A stretch of DNA of 64,000 nt from DASVRZ01 sp038230215 (GCA_038230215.1 JBBRNR010000003.1:1-64000), one strand, 5' to 3'. Counted from the first letter of the stretch, positions 52,246 to 61,213 are shown. Numbers and translations are program-made. Notes: a model not told the origin generated them from the sequence alone.

Positions 52246-52911
52246 ATGCAAAAAACCAAAAAAATCCAGGTGGTGGTAATGGATGCCCAACCCATGGCTC
52301 GGCTGGGGATGCGTCATTTGCTGGCGTCGCATGATCGGCTGGAGGTCTGCGGGGAGGCGGCCTGTGCCCGCTCGGCCCGCGAGCTTTGCGAGAAATGGCA
52401 GCCGGGTTTGCTAGTGCTCGACGCGGTGCTGGCCGATGGATTTACCCTGATCCAGGATTTGTCCCGGTGGTCGGCCCAGACGCGGGTGGTGGTGTTTACC
52501 GGGCAGGCGGATTCGACGACGGTGCAACGCGCCTTGCAGGCTGGAGCGCTGGGGTTTGTCACCCGGCTGGACCCGGTGACGGCGTTGCTCGGGGCGATGT
52601 TGGAGGCGGCGGAGGGGCGGCGAATGGTGGGGCCGCAGGTGGAGAGTTTGCTCCTGGCAAATCTGGCGTCGGGCGGGGTCGAGTTGCGCTCGGGTGGAGT
52701 GGAGGCGCTGACCCGCCGGGAGCTGGAGATTTTTCGCCTGATCGGCAGCGGCGCGGCGACAAAGGCGGTGGCGGCGGAGTTGCGATTGAGTGTAAAGACG
52801 GTGGAATCCTATCGCGGCAAGATCAAGGACAAGCTCGGACTGCGGTCGGGCCACGAGTTGCAGCGTCAGGCGATGTATTATGTGACGGGCGGGAAGGTGC
52901 GCGGGGTGTGA
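52246..52911 (+). CDS. LuxR-family response regulator
   Basis: A 221-residue two-domain protein. The receiver domain (about 8-125) has VVMDAQPMARLGMRHLL, the probable phosphoacceptor Asp in LLVLDAVLADG and the FTGQ and LQAGALGFVTR segments. The C-terminal HTH (about 155-215) has LTRRELEIFRLIGSGAATKAVAAELRLSVKTVESYRGKIKDKLGL. No histidine kinase is adjacent. It is divergent from the lipase-like cluster and could regulate it (inference). Confidence 0.9.
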   Translation: MQKTKKIQVVVMDAQPMARLGMRHLLASHDRLEVCGEAACARSARELCEKWQPGLLVLDAVLADGFTLIQDLSRWSAQTRVVVFTGQADSTTVQRALQAGALGFVTRLDPVTALLGAMLEAAEGRRMVGPQVESLLLANLASGGVELRSGGVEALTRRELEIFRLIGSGAATKAVAAELRLSVKTVESYRGKIKDKLGLRSGHELQRQAMYYVTGGKVRGV

Positions 52912-52950
52912 CGATAAGGGCCGGGCGTTTTTTGCGCTGGGTGCCGGGGA

Positions 52951-55032
52951 ATGGTAGGTAGTGCGGTGAATTTTTTCCTGCGTTGTCTTTTTCTCGTGTG
53001 GATGGTGGGTTCTCCCGCTGAGGCGCAGGTGTATCAGGGAAAAACACTGGTCGAGCCGCGGTTGATCGCTGACACGGTGCGGGTGGAAGCCGGGAAGCCG
53101 TTCCGGGTTGGAGTGGCGCTGAAGATGGCTCCGGGCTGGCACACGTATTGGCAATATCCGGGTGATGCGGGCCTGCCGACGAAGATCGAATGGACGCTGC
53201 CGCCGGGGTTTGTCGCTGGCGAATTGCAATGGCCCGTGCCCGAGGTGGATAATGAGGACGGCGGGTTGCAGGTCTATGTTTACAAGGACGAAGTGCTGCT
53301 TTTCGCGACCGTGACGCCGCCGAAAGAGCCGAGTCAGACGAGACAGCCCCGCACCATTTCTCCACAGGGGCAATGGAATGGAACTCCCGTGAAAATCGGT
53401 GCGAAGGCGTCGTGGCTGGTCTGCGAGAAACTCTGCGTGCCGGGCCAGGCGGAGTTAGAACTCACCATTCCCGGCAATGGGGAAAACAGGGCGGAGTTTG
53501 ATAAGTATCAGCGGCTGGTTCCAGTGCGTTCGCCGAATCTAAAAGTGGAATGGCAGGGCACGGCCAAAGAGTTGATTTTTCATCTTCCCGGCTGGCGCGA
53601 TGAAGACCCGCAGATGGCCTTTTTTCCCAACCCTCCGAACGGTGTGCTGGTGGGTCATCCGGCTTTGAAAATCGACGGCACCGACCTCACCGGCACCATT
53701 CCCCTGCTCGACGGCAGTGCCCCGGCAAAGAGCATTTCGGGGGTCCTCCAATCGAATGGAACTCCCCTGGAAATTCCGGCCGTCGTTTCTCCCAGCAGCG
53801 CGCCTGCGGTCAGTACTAGCACCGCCAGTCTGACCCTGCTCCCGGCTTTGCTTTTCGGTTTCCTCGGCGGGCTGATCCTGAACCTCATGCCCTGTGTGCT
53901 GCCGGTGATTTCGCTGAAGATGTTTTCGTTTGTAAAACAGGCGGGCGAGTCGCGGCAGCGCGTGTTCCGGCTCGGGCTGGCCTTTGCGAGTGGGATGTTT
54001 GCGTGGTTCCTCGGCATCGGCGTGGTGTTGCTGATTTTGCGTTCGACTGGGCGGGAAATCTCGTGGGCGCAGCAGTTTCAGAATCCGTGGTTTAACATCG
54101 GGATCTCCGTCGTCATTTTCCTGTTTGCGCTGAATCTGCTCGGTGTTTACGAGATCACGCTGCCCGGCAAGGCCACCACGAAACTCGACAACACAGGCGA
54201 CGGCTATGGAGGGGCATTTTTTCAAGGCGTCTTTGCGACGATTCTCGGCACGCCCTGCACCGCGCCCTATCTGGGAACGACGCTTGCCTTCGCGCTGACC
54301 CAGCCCGCACCCGCGCTGTTGGCGGTTTTCGCCGCAGTCGCCCTCGGAATGAGTGCGCCGTATCTGCTACTCTGCGCGAATCCGGGCTGGATGCGCCACC
54401 TGCCGAAGCCCGGTCTCTGGATGGTGCGGCTGAAGGAATTCATGGGCTTTCTCCTGCTGGCGACTCTGCTCTGGTTTATCTGGATCGTGGGCCGTCAACT
54501 CGGGATCGATTCCATCGTTTTCCTCGGCGCGCTGCTCCTGCTCTGCGGCCTCGGCGCGTGGATTTATGGGGCGTTTCTAACACCCGTCGCGTCAACCGGA
54601 AGCCGGCGCTTCGGTACCATCGCACTGTTAGTGGTCATCGTCGGCATCGCGATCACGCTCGGGTGGTTTCGCCCGGTGAAGGCGACGCCTGTGGTGCAGA
54701 AAAGTTTTACATCCGAGTTGGATCAAGCTCTGGCCAGCGACCGGATTGTTTTCGTCGATTTCACCGCCGACTGGTGTCTTTCCTGCAAGGTGAACAAGCG
54801 AGTCGCTATCGATTCCACCGCCGTGCAGAAAATTTTCCGTGAGAAAAATGTCCTGTTTCTCGAGGGCGACTGGACCAACGGCGACCCGGAAATTACCCGT
54901 GTGCTGAAGCAATACGGACGCGCCGGGGTTCCGCTCTACCTGATCTATCCGGCAGACCGTTCACGCCCGGCTGTCGTGCTGCCGGAATTGCTCACGCCAC
55001 AAGTGGTGGTCGATGCGTTCCAGCGACTTTGA
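52951..55032 (+). CDS. dsbD: DsbD-like thiol:disulfide interchange protein
   Basis: A protein of 693 residues (a GTG at 52966 would be an alternative start). A signal peptide (about 5-25) precedes a periplasmic N-domain (about 26-260) with WHTYWQYPGDAGLP and the reactive CEKLCVPGQ region. The membrane part with about eight helices has GLILNLMPCVLPVISLKMFSFVKQAGES and GTPCTAPYLGTTLAFAL carrying the two membrane cysteines. A thioredoxin-like C-domain (about 590-693) has the active-site DWCLSCKVNKR. It transfers electrons across the membrane to periplasmic thiols. Confidence 0.92.
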   Translation: MVGSAVNFFLRCLFLVWMVGSPAEAQVYQGKTLVEPRLIADTVRVEAGKPFRVGVALKMAPGWHTYWQYPGDAGLPTKIEWTLPPGFVAGELQWPVPEVDNEDGGLQVYVYKDEVLLFATVTPPKEPSQTRQPRTISPQGQWNGTPVKIGAKASWLVCEKLCVPGQAELELTIPGNGENRAEFDKYQRLVPVRSPNLKVEWQGTAKELIFHLPGWRDEDPQMAFFPNPPNGVLVGHPALKIDGTDLTGTIPLLDGSAPAKSISGVLQSNGTPLEIPAVVSPSSAPAVSTSTASLTLLPALLFGFLGGLILNLMPCVLPVISLKMFSFVKQAGESRQRVFRLGLAFASGMFAWFLGIGVVLLILRSTGREISWAQQFQNPWFNIGISVVIFLFALNLLGVYEITLPGKATTKLDNTGDGYGGAFFQGVFATILGTPCTAPYLGTTLAFALTQPAPALLAVFAAVALGMSAPYLLLCANPGWMRHLPKPGLWMVRLKEFMGFLLLATLLWFIWIVGRQLGIDSIVFLGALLLLCGLGAWIYGAFLTPVASTGSRRFGTIALLVVIVGIAITLGWFRPVKATPVVQKSFTSELDQALASDRIVFVDFTADWCLSCKVNKRVAIDSTAVQKIFREKNVLFLEGDWTNGDPEITRVLKQYGRAGVPLYLIYPADRSRPAVVLPELLTPQVVVDAFQRL

Positions 55033-55065
55033 ACGCATCGCGGGTTCTATCTGTCTCAGTTCAAC

Positions 55066-55656
55066 ATGAAACTACTTACCCTTCTCCTTATCGGACTTCT
55101 CTCGCCTGTGTTTGCCGCGGTGGAAGTCGGCAAGCCCGCAGAAAATTTCACTCTCACCGACACGCAGGGAAAGACGCATTCGTTGAACGACTTGAAAGGC
55201 AAATTCGTGGTCCTCGAATGGTATAACCCAGATTGCCCATTTGTTAAAAAACACTATGACGGCGGCAACATGCAGTCGCTGCAAAAAAGTTATACCGACA
55301 AAGGCGTCGTCTGGCTTTCCATCAACTCGTCCGCCAGTGGAAAACAGGGTTACTATTCTCCCGAAGAGTATAACAAAATCGCCGCCGAGAAAAAGACTGC
55401 GCCCACGGCTTTATTGTTAGATCACGATGGCAAGGTTGGTCATCTTTACGGAGCGAAGACGACCCCGCACATCTTCATTATCAACCCCGAGGGCAATCTC
55501 ATCTATCAAGGCGGCATCGATAACAAAGCGTCCGCCGATCCGGCTGACATCGCGACGGCCGAGAACTATGTGAAGTCCACCCTCGACTCCGCGATGGCGG
55601 GCAAGCCTGTCGCCGTTCCCACGTCGAAACCCTACGGCTGCGGAGTTAAATACTAA
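55066..55656 (+). CDS. exported thioredoxin-fold redoxin
   Basis: A 196-residue protein with a signal peptide (about 1-17, MKLLTLLLIGLLSPVFA). It has a redoxin/AhpC-TSA fold: EVGKPAENFTLTDTQGKTHSLNDLKGKFVVLEWYNPDCPFVKKHY. The active-site position reads NPDCPFV, so only one of the usual CxxC cysteines remains; a further Cys in the C-terminal YGCGVKY could act as resolving residue. It follows dsbD by 33 bp and is a plausible electron acceptor from it. Confidence 0.85.
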   Translation: MKLLTLLLIGLLSPVFAAVEVGKPAENFTLTDTQGKTHSLNDLKGKFVVLEWYNPDCPFVKKHYDGGNMQSLQKSYTDKGVVWLSINSSASGKQGYYSPEEYNKIAAEKKTAPTALLLDHDGKVGHLYGAKTTPHIFIINPEGNLIYQGGIDNKASADPADIATAENYVKSTLDSAMAGKPVAVPTSKPYGCGVKY

Positions 55657-55668
55657 CCTCGTTTATTC

Positions 55669-56265
55669 GTGGCTGGGGCGGCGGAAATTCAGGAAGTTCT
55701 GCCCGACCTGCACCTCTGGCAGGCTTTTTCCCCACAGGCCAAAGTCGATCTCACCAGCCACGCGCTGGCCTGCGGCGACCAGCTTTATCTGATCGATCCG
55801 ATCCGACTAACCAAATCGGGTTTGATTCAGTTGGAAGCACTCCAACAGAAAGTTTCGGCCATTCTCCTAACCAATGGAAACCACGAGCGCGACGCCGCGT
55901 TTTATCGCGACCGGTATGACGTTCCCATTTTCGCGCAACCTGAGGCGGCGGCGGAAATTTCTATTGCGACGCAGCCATTTCCCAACACTCTGAAGGGATT
56001 GGAAGTCCTATCACTTCCCGGAGCAGGTGCGGGAGAGGTCGGCCTCTATCATCGCGAAAAAAAACTCCTCATCCTTGGCGACATCGTGATCAATCTCGAC
56101 TCGTTTGCCTTCGCTCCCCTACCCGATAAATACGCGACCGACGCCAGGGAAATGCGGCGCAGCCTGCAATCGCTCGCCGTGTTAGATGTCAGCACAATCT
56201 GCTTCGCCCACGGATTACCGATTGTCGGAAACGCCTCACAGCGACTGGCCGAAATCCTAACCTAG
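55669..56265 (+). CDS. metallo-beta-lactamase-fold protein lacking the zinc motif
   Basis: GTG 55669 gives 198 residues. The overall order (LYLIDPIRLTKSGLIQLEAL, then ILLTNGNHERDAAFYRDRYDVPIFA, GAGAGEVGLYHREKKLLILGDIVINLDS, CFAHGLPIVG) matches an MBL-fold protein, but the HxHxDH motif is replaced by TNGNHERD. The later D (ILGDIV) and H (FAHG) are present. The family reading is good; the chemistry is uncertain. It is rich in CTAAC/GTTAG and converges on vapC with a 4-bp overlap. Confidence 0.7.
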   Translation: MAGAAEIQEVLPDLHLWQAFSPQAKVDLTSHALACGDQLYLIDPIRLTKSGLIQLEALQQKVSAILLTNGNHERDAAFYRDRYDVPIFAQPEAAAEISIATQPFPNTLKGLEVLSLPGAGAGEVGLYHREKKLLILGDIVINLDSFAFAPLPDKYATDAREMRRSLQSLAVLDVSTICFAHGLPIVGNASQRLAEILT

Positions 56266-56663
56266 TTGAGCCATTTTCTGACTCGCAGCCCAGGTATCAT
56301 CTCGAAATGCGCATCCGCAGTTAGCACAACGGCACCCAACCGCATGGCCGACGCTGCAATCAAAATATCCTGCGCTGGCAAGACGCGCCCGACGCGGTCC
56401 AGTTTCCACGCCAGACTCGCTGCTTCTTCCCAGAGTCGGTTGTCAGTCGGCACATTTTGCAGCACGTCGAAAAACTCCGCGAGCCCGTCACGCACTCGCG
56501 GATTTTTCACGCCACGCAAAACCTCTACTCGCACGATGCCGCAAGTCGCCAGATCGGTCGAGGAAACGGTCTCCGTCAACACTTCGGCAGGGTCCAGTCC
56601 CTGGCGCATCAAGCCAATGAAAACATTGGAATCAATTAGCGTCGGCGTTTCCAGATTTTCCAT
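56262..56663 (-). CDS. vapC: PIN-domain ribonuclease toxin VapC
   Basis: ATG 56663 gives 133 residues; an upstream ATG at 56687 is possible. The PIN motif is visible: TLIDSNVFIGLM (first Asp near 12), VRVEVLRGV (Glu), PAQDILIAASAMRLGAVVLTADAHFEMIPGL (third Asp and later Asp). VapC toxins cleave RNA, often tRNA. It overlaps the vapB coding region by about 30 bp, as TA operons do. Confidence 0.9.
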   Translation of the reverse strand: MENLETPTLIDSNVFIGLMRQGLDPAEVLTETVSSTDLATCGIVRVEVLRGVKNPRVRDGLAEFFDVLQNVPTDNRLWEEAASLAWKLDRVGRVLPAQDILIAASAMRLGAVVLTADAHFEMIPGLRVRKWLN

Positions 56664-56895
56664 AACGGCTTCCAGTTTCGGCGACACGCAAACTCATGAC
56701 ATCGTAATCGGGATCGACCGCGTTCCTTAATTCTTCAGGCGTAAAGCCGAGACCAGCCGTCGCGAATTTCTTAAGCTTCGCCCGTCTGTCCGCTTCCCGT
56801 AAAACCATTTCCACGGCCTCGGTCTTGGATTCGTAGCCATATTCCGCCATCACGCTGGCGAGCAAGGCTTCGTCTATGTGCATCGTCATCTTCAT
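56632..56895 (-). CDS. vapB: VapB-type antitoxin
   Basis: ATG 56895 (MKMTMHIDEALLASVMAEYG) gives 87 residues. The N-terminal ribbon-helix-helix-like part fits the VapB start (MKxTxxIDExLL), followed by a helix EYGYESKTEAVEMVLREADRR, and then an unstructured, toxin-binding tail. The promoter's -10 ends about 8 bp from the chosen start, so the message may be leaderless or use an inner ATG (56889, 56883). The palindrome overlapping its start is the probable self-operator. Confidence 0.85.
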   Translation of the reverse strand: MKMTMHIDEALLASVMAEYGYESKTEAVEMVLREADRRAKLKKFATAGLGFTPEELRNAVDPDYDVMSLRVAETGSRYGKSGNADAN

Positions 56896-56930
56896 GCCAT
56901 ACATGATATGGCATGAAATCCCTCACGCAA
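56893..56930 (-). promoter_or_regulatory. vapBC promoter with overlapping palindromic operator
   Basis: CATGCCATA and TATGGCATG with a 5-bp centre (56893-56915) form a perfect 9-bp inverted repeat. On the minus strand TTGCGT (56925-56930), 16 bp and TATCAT (56903-56908) make a promoter whose -10 lies in the palindrome. Binding of VapB-VapC would block RNA polymerase, the usual autoregulation. Confidence 0.8.
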
Positions 56931-56935
56931 CTTTT

Positions 56936-57145
56936 TTAACCAGGCAAATCCAGATCCTCGCCCGACAGTTCCTCGTATTCGGCGAGATGATCGGGGCGGA
57001 GCGGCTCGCTGATGACGTATTCCTCCTTCAGCCAGCCGTAGAGATCGACGTTCTTGCAGCGCGCCGAACAAAACGGCCCGGTCGGTTCGGAGAAAAACTC
57101 ATCTTCTTTCCCGCAGACCGGGCATTTAACGAGATTCGATTTCAT
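56936..57145 (-). CDS. yacG: YacG-like zinc-binding DNA gyrase inhibitor
   Basis: ATG 57145 gives 69 residues. Two Cys pairs, CPVCGKED and PFCSARCKNVDLYGWLKEEY, match YacG (CPxC and PFCSxRCxxIDLxxWxxExY), a zinc protein that inhibits gyrase in known cases. Its start overlaps the bioA end. A later IPE-type ending is diverged (ISEPLRPDHLAEYEELSGEDLDLPG). Confidence 0.85.
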   Translation of the reverse strand: MKSNLVKCPVCGKEDEFFSEPTGPFCSARCKNVDLYGWLKEEYVISEPLRPDHLAEYEELSGEDLDLPG

Positions 57146-58385
57146 GGAGAGCACTATCCAGCGCATTCACCGAATCCGCAATCTGCGCGGTCGTCACACA
57201 GAGCGGCAGCATGAGCACCACCGTGTCGCGAATGGGCCGGGTGAGTAGTCCATGAGCGCGTGCGGCGAGGCAGATTTTCGCGCCGGTGCCGGTTGGGACG
57301 TCGATTCCGGCGACAAAACCGCATTGGCGAAAGCTAACGTCGTGATTCTGTTTCAACTCCGCCAGTTTTTCCCCGAGAAAAGCGATCTTCGGCTGTAAGG
57401 CGTCTAGCGTTTTTTCTTCCGCGAAAACATCGAGACTCGCCAGCGCTGCGGCGCAACCGAGCGGATTCGCCGTGTAGCTGTGACCATAGTAAAAGGCACG
57501 ACTAACATCGCCTTGGAAGGCGCGGAAAATCGTTTCGCTCGTGAGCGTTGCCGCCATCGGGAGATAGCCGCCTGTGAGCCCTTTCGCCAAACAGAGAAAA
57601 TCCGGGATCACGTCCTCATGCTGGCAGGCAAACATCTTTCCAGTGCGGCCGAACCCGGTCATCACCTCGTCCAAAATAAGGTGAGTTCCATTCGATTCAG
57701 TCCAGGTGCGAAGTTTGGCCAGCATTCCCGACGGCCACAGACGCATTCCGGCGACGCCTTGAATTATGGGCTCGATGACGACGGCGGCGACATTACTAAC
57801 ATTGATGCTGGAAAGTTCCTCCATGTTAGACACGCGGGCCGCTGGGAAATCCTGCGCACCGAGTCCTCCGCGAAAAAGCGGGATGTCGCCCAGGCTCGCC
57901 GCACCACGCGTGTCGCCGTGATACGCCGATCGAAAACTAACAAAGCGCGTCCGCTGTGGCTGGCCGGTCATTTCCCAGAACTGCGCCGACATTTTCAAGG
58001 CGACTTCGATTGCGGTCGAACCGTCGTCGGAAAAAAAGCAGCGAGTCAGAGTGTTATCTGGGAAAAACCCGCAGAGCCGTGCGCCAAGTTCCGCCGCCAG
58101 CGGATGCGTGAAACCGAGAAAGGAAACATGCGCGATTTTCTCGAGTTGGGCAGCGATGGCCGCGTTGATTTTCGGATGCCGATGCCCGTGGATGTTCGTC
58201 CAGATCGACGAATTTCCATCGAGGTAGCGCTCCCCATTGGAGTCGAATAAATAGGGGCCGTCGCCACGGACGATGACCAGCGGAGTGTGAGTCGCATCGC
58301 ACCAACTCGCCATCGGGGTAAACGGATGCCAGCTGTGCGCCTTGTCCAGCGCCCGTATTTTCTCTACTTCACTCGGAGTCAGCAT
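57126..58385 (-). CDS. bioA: adenosylmethionine-8-amino-7-oxononanoate aminotransferase
   Basis: A 419-residue class III PLP aminotransferase of biotin synthesis; it uses AdoMet to aminate KAPA. Motifs are HSWHPFTPMASW at the N-terminus (conserved HP[FY]T), DGNSSIWTNIHGHRHPKIN, ILDEVMTGFGRTGKMFACQ and LCLAKGLTGGYLPMAATLT with the PLP lysine near 260. No other bio genes are next to it. Rich in CTAAC/GTTAG. Confidence 0.94.
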   Translation of the reverse strand: MLTPSEVEKIRALDKAHSWHPFTPMASWCDATHTPLVIVRGDGPYLFDSNGERYLDGNSSIWTNIHGHRHPKINAAIAAQLEKIAHVSFLGFTHPLAAELGARLCGFFPDNTLTRCFFSDDGSTAIEVALKMSAQFWEMTGQPQRTRFVSFRSAYHGDTRGAASLGDIPLFRGGLGAQDFPAARVSNMEELSSINVSNVAAVVIEPIIQGVAGMRLWPSGMLAKLRTWTESNGTHLILDEVMTGFGRTGKMFACQHEDVIPDFLCLAKGLTGGYLPMAATLTSETIFRAFQGDVSRAFYYGHSYTANPLGCAAALASLDVFAEEKTLDALQPKIAFLGEKLAELKQNHDVSFRQCGFVAGIDVPTGTGAKICLAARAHGLLTRPIRDTVVLMLPLCVTTAQIADSVNALDSALHEIESR

Positions 58386-58647
58386 ATTTCGACTCGCCGC
58401 CGCGTTTGACGATGAGACTGTTAATCAAAAGCACGTCCTCGACAGCCGCCCGGCGACGCTGGTATTTCCGGAAAAGCACCTCGCGCAACTCCAGTAAATC
58501 GTCCATCAGAGGTGTGTCAAAATACGTCCATTGCGGGTCGTTGCGGAGCTTGGCCTGAATGCGCCAGAAGCCGCCAAACTTCACCGCGCGCACCTCGCGT
58601 TTGTCGCCGTCTGCCGTGCGTTCCTTCCATGTGTGTTCGTTGTGCAC
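58369..58647 (-). CDS. small conserved protein of unknown function
   Basis: GTG 58647 gives 92 residues. Basic and helical, with VRAVKFGGFWRIQAKLRNDPQWTYFDTPLMDDLLELREVLFRKYQRRRAAVEDVLLINSLI. No motif or signal peptide is recognised. It overlaps the bioA start by 17 bp, so translation of bioA may depend on it. Confidence 0.6.
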   Translation of the reverse strand: MHNEHTWKERTADGDKREVRAVKFGGFWRIQAKLRNDPQWTYFDTPLMDDLLELREVLFRKYQRRRAAVEDVLLINSLIVKRGGESKYADSE

Positions 58648-58676
58648 GGACGCAGTTTTTCACTGGCGGGCCGCTC

Positions 58677-59606
58677 TTGGCCACTCTAAAAACGGATCTC
58701 AACACCCGCCGCCACTTGAAAGACAGCCTTAAAATCCTCGTTTACTTTGCCGCCGTCGTCCTGCTCGGCGCACTCCTCGCCCCGTGGCTTTTCTGGGCCG
58801 GTAACTGGCTGGGGCATCAGCATCACTGGCTGCGGATTCTACACGAGAGCGACTTTCAGCGCTATTTTCACCGGGCGATCCTCATCGCGGCGGTCATTTT
58901 ATTAGTGCCGGTCTGCCGTTGGCTGCATCTGCCCGGAGCGAAAATGCTCTTCGCCCAAAACGATCCAACTCCGCTCAAAAACCTCGTCGTCGGCTTCGTG
59001 CTCTCGTTTTTCGTGCTCACCGCGCTCGTCTTTGGCCTGATCCATTTCGATTATTGGAATTGGAAAAATCCGCTGCCCTGGAGCCGAGTGCAAAGCGTGA
59101 TTTTGACCGCCATTGTCGCGCCGATCATCGAGGAATATTTCTTTCGCGGCGCATTGACCAAGCTCATCACGCGCTCGTCGAATCGCTGGTGGGCGCTCAT
59201 CTTCGTCTCGGCGCTGTATGCCGTCGTCCATTTCTTGAAACCGCTGGACACCGTCATCGCTGCGCGCTCCGTAAACTGGCTTTCCGGGTTCCATTTGATT
59301 CCACTTTCATTCGAACGTTTTTCTCATCCGCAACTCGTGCTCGCCGGCTTCAGCACGCTTTTTATTTTCGGCTGCACGCTGGGTTACGCGGCAATGAAAA
59401 CGCGCGGACTGTGGTTTTCCATCGGATTGCATTCGGGTGCGATCCTGAGCAAATTTTCCTTCACCAAACTGGCGAAATTCGATGTAAAAAAAAGTGCGAT
59501 GCCGTGGTTTGGCAACGATCTGACCATTGGCTTCGGCGCGCTCGGCGTGATGCTTCTACTCTTCGTTCTGGTCTGGCTGGCGCTCCGAAAAAACTCCGCG
59601 CGATGA
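58677..59606 (+). CDS. CPBP-family intramembrane protease
   Basis: I propose TTG 58677 as the start (309 residues), because a longer open frame overlaps the divergent gene. Eight or so membrane helices and the CPBP motifs are seen: APIIEEYFFRGALTKLI (EExxxR), ALYAVVHFLKP (Fxxx H pattern), and GLHSGAI near the end. Members (CAAX-protease-like) cleave membrane substrates or modify prenylated peptides; the substrate is unknown. The start is uncertain. The stop overlaps comF as ATGA. Confidence 0.8.
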   Translation: MATLKTDLNTRRHLKDSLKILVYFAAVVLLGALLAPWLFWAGNWLGHQHHWLRILHESDFQRYFHRAILIAAVILLVPVCRWLHLPGAKMLFAQNDPTPLKNLVVGFVLSFFVLTALVFGLIHFDYWNWKNPLPWSRVQSVILTAIVAPIIEEYFFRGALTKLITRSSNRWWALIFVSALYAVVHFLKPLDTVIAARSVNWLSGFHLIPLSFERFSHPQLVLAGFSTLFIFGCTLGYAAMKTRGLWFSIGLHSGAILSKFSFTKLAKFDVKKSAMPWFGNDLTIGFGALGVMLLLFVLVWLALRKNSAR

Positions 59607-60328
59607 TTCTGACAACGCTGCGACGCTGGACGCAAACGGCGGCGGATTTGTTGATCCCGCCGCTCTGTGCCGGCTGCCAGCGGCGTCTCGAATCCGGCTG
59701 GCTCTGCGCGAAATGCGCCAGGCTCACACGACGGGTGAAGCCGCCGTTTTGCCAATGCTGCTCGCATCCATTCGATGGCGCGATCGAGACGGAATTTCAC
59801 TGTCCGAATTGTCAGGATCGCCCGATGCATTTCACCTGCGCCGTCGCGTCGCGTCATGCCCGTGGCTTGGTCCGCAACTTGATTCACGATTTCAAATACA
59901 ACAAACGCGAGTACCTCCGCCGTCCCCTCGCCGCCTGGCTGGCCGACACGCTCGACGATCCACGTATGACTGCGACTCCCATTGACGCGCTCGTTCCAGT
60001 CCCTCTTCACGCCACGCGACTGCGCGAACGCGGCTACAATCAGGCCCGGCTGCTGGCGGAAATTCTCGCAGTCGAGTTCCATTTTCCTCTGCTCCATTCC
60101 CTGAAACGCGTTCGGCACACCCAGACGCAAACCTCCTTCGACCGCTCCGAGCGCATGGAAAACTTGCACGACGCCTTTCAGGTGAGTCAGAATGCGGCTG
60201 TGAAAAACCAGCACCTCGTTCTCGTCGATGACGTCCTGACCACCGGGTCCACGCTTAACGAGTGCGCCCGCGTCCTGCTCGCCAGCGGGGCCGCCAGCGT
60301 CCGCGCCATCTGCGTGGCAAGAGGCTGA
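59603..60328 (+). CDS. comF: ComF-family phosphoribosyltransferase-like protein
   Basis: ATG 59603 gives 241 residues. A N-terminal zinc-ribbon (CAGCQRR, CAKC, CQCC, CPNCQ) precedes a phosphoribosyltransferase fold with VPVPLHATRLRERGYNQARLLAEIL and PRPP loop LVLVDDVLTTGSTL. ComF proteins are linked to DNA uptake in competent bacteria, but many have no proven role. Coupled to the CPBP gene. Confidence 0.92.
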   Translation: MILTTLRRWTQTAADLLIPPLCAGCQRRLESGWLCAKCARLTRRVKPPFCQCCSHPFDGAIETEFHCPNCQDRPMHFTCAVASRHARGLVRNLIHDFKYNKREYLRRPLAAWLADTLDDPRMTATPIDALVPVPLHATRLRERGYNQARLLAEILAVEFHFPLLHSLKRVRHTQTQTSFDRSERMENLHDAFQVSQNAAVKNQHLVLVDDVLTTGSTLNECARVLLASGAASVRAICVARG

Positions 60329-60358
60329 TTTCTCCCAAACCATCACACTGCAACTCCC

Positions 60359-61213
60359 ATGGGTATTTTTTCCAAACCTAAAATCAAGACCGACAACACC
60401 AAGAAAAAAGACATGCCCGAAGGTCTCTGGCAAAAATGTCCGAGCTGCGGCGAGGTCATTCACAATCTGGAACTCGAGGAAAACAGCCGCGTTTGCCCGA
60501 AGTGCGACCACCATTTTAACCAGTCCGCCCGTGAACGCATCGGCCAGCTCCTCGACGAAGGCTCCTTCCAGGAACGCGACGCCCTCATGGAGTCCGTCGA
60601 TCCGCTCCATTTCAAAGGCGTCTCCACCTACGCCGACCGCTTGCGCAAATACCAAAAAGACACCGGCCTCGTCGATGCCGTCATCACCGGCACAGGAACC
60701 TTGGAAGGTCATCGTGTGAGCATCGCGGTGATGGATTTTTCCTTTCTCGCGGCCACCATGGGCTCGGTCGTCGGGGAAAAAATCACCCGCGCCATCGAGC
60801 TTGCCACCGCCGAGCGCATCCCGGTCCTCATCATCTCCGCCTCGGGCGGTGCGCGCATGTATGAAGGCATGCTGAGTCTCATGCAAATGGCGAAAACCAG
60901 CGGGGCCCTTGCCCGCCACGCGCAGGCGAAACTGCCCTATCTCTCCATCCTCACCAACCCGACGACTGCCGGAGTCATGGCGAGTTACGCCTCCCTCGGC
61001 GACCTGATTATAGCCGAACCGAAATGTATGATCGGCTTTGCCGGTCCGCGCGTGATCAAGGAAACAACGCACCAAGAGCTGCCGCCCGGTTTTCAAACAG
61101 CGGAGTTTCTCGTCGATCACGGCCTCGTCGATCTCATCTGCGACCGTCGGAAAATGCGCAGCACGCTGGGGAAAATCCTCACCTACTTCACTCCCCAAAA
61201 ACACGCCGCCTAA
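60359..61213 (+). CDS. accD: acetyl-CoA carboxylase carboxyltransferase subunit beta
   Basis: A 284-residue AccD. A N-terminal zinc finger (CPSCGEVI ... CPKCDHHF) precedes the crotonase-like core: VDAVITGTGTLEGHRVSIAVMDFSFLAATMGSVVGEKITRA, SASGGARMYEGMLSLMQMAKT and GFAGPRVIKETTHQELPPGFQTAEFLVDHGLVD. It forms the carboxyltransferase with AccA for malonyl-CoA synthesis. It is followed 20 bp later by folC, the classic accD-folC pairing. Confidence 0.96.
   Translation: MGIFSKPKIKTDNTKKKDMPEGLWQKCPSCGEVIHNLELEENSRVCPKCDHHFNQSARERIGQLLDEGSFQERDALMESVDPLHFKGVSTYADRLRKYQKDTGLVDAVITGTGTLEGHRVSIAVMDFSFLAATMGSVVGEKITRAIELATAERIPVLIISASGGARMYEGMLSLMQMAKTSGALARHAQAKLPYLSILTNPTTAGVMASYASLGDLIIAEPKCMIGFAGPRVIKETTHQELPPGFQTAEFLVDHGLVDLICDRRKMRSTLGKILTYFTPQKHAA

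Noticed and set aside
59384..61204. 606-codon antisense frame opposite comF and accD
   Set aside because: Shadow of two certain genes in GC-rich DNA.
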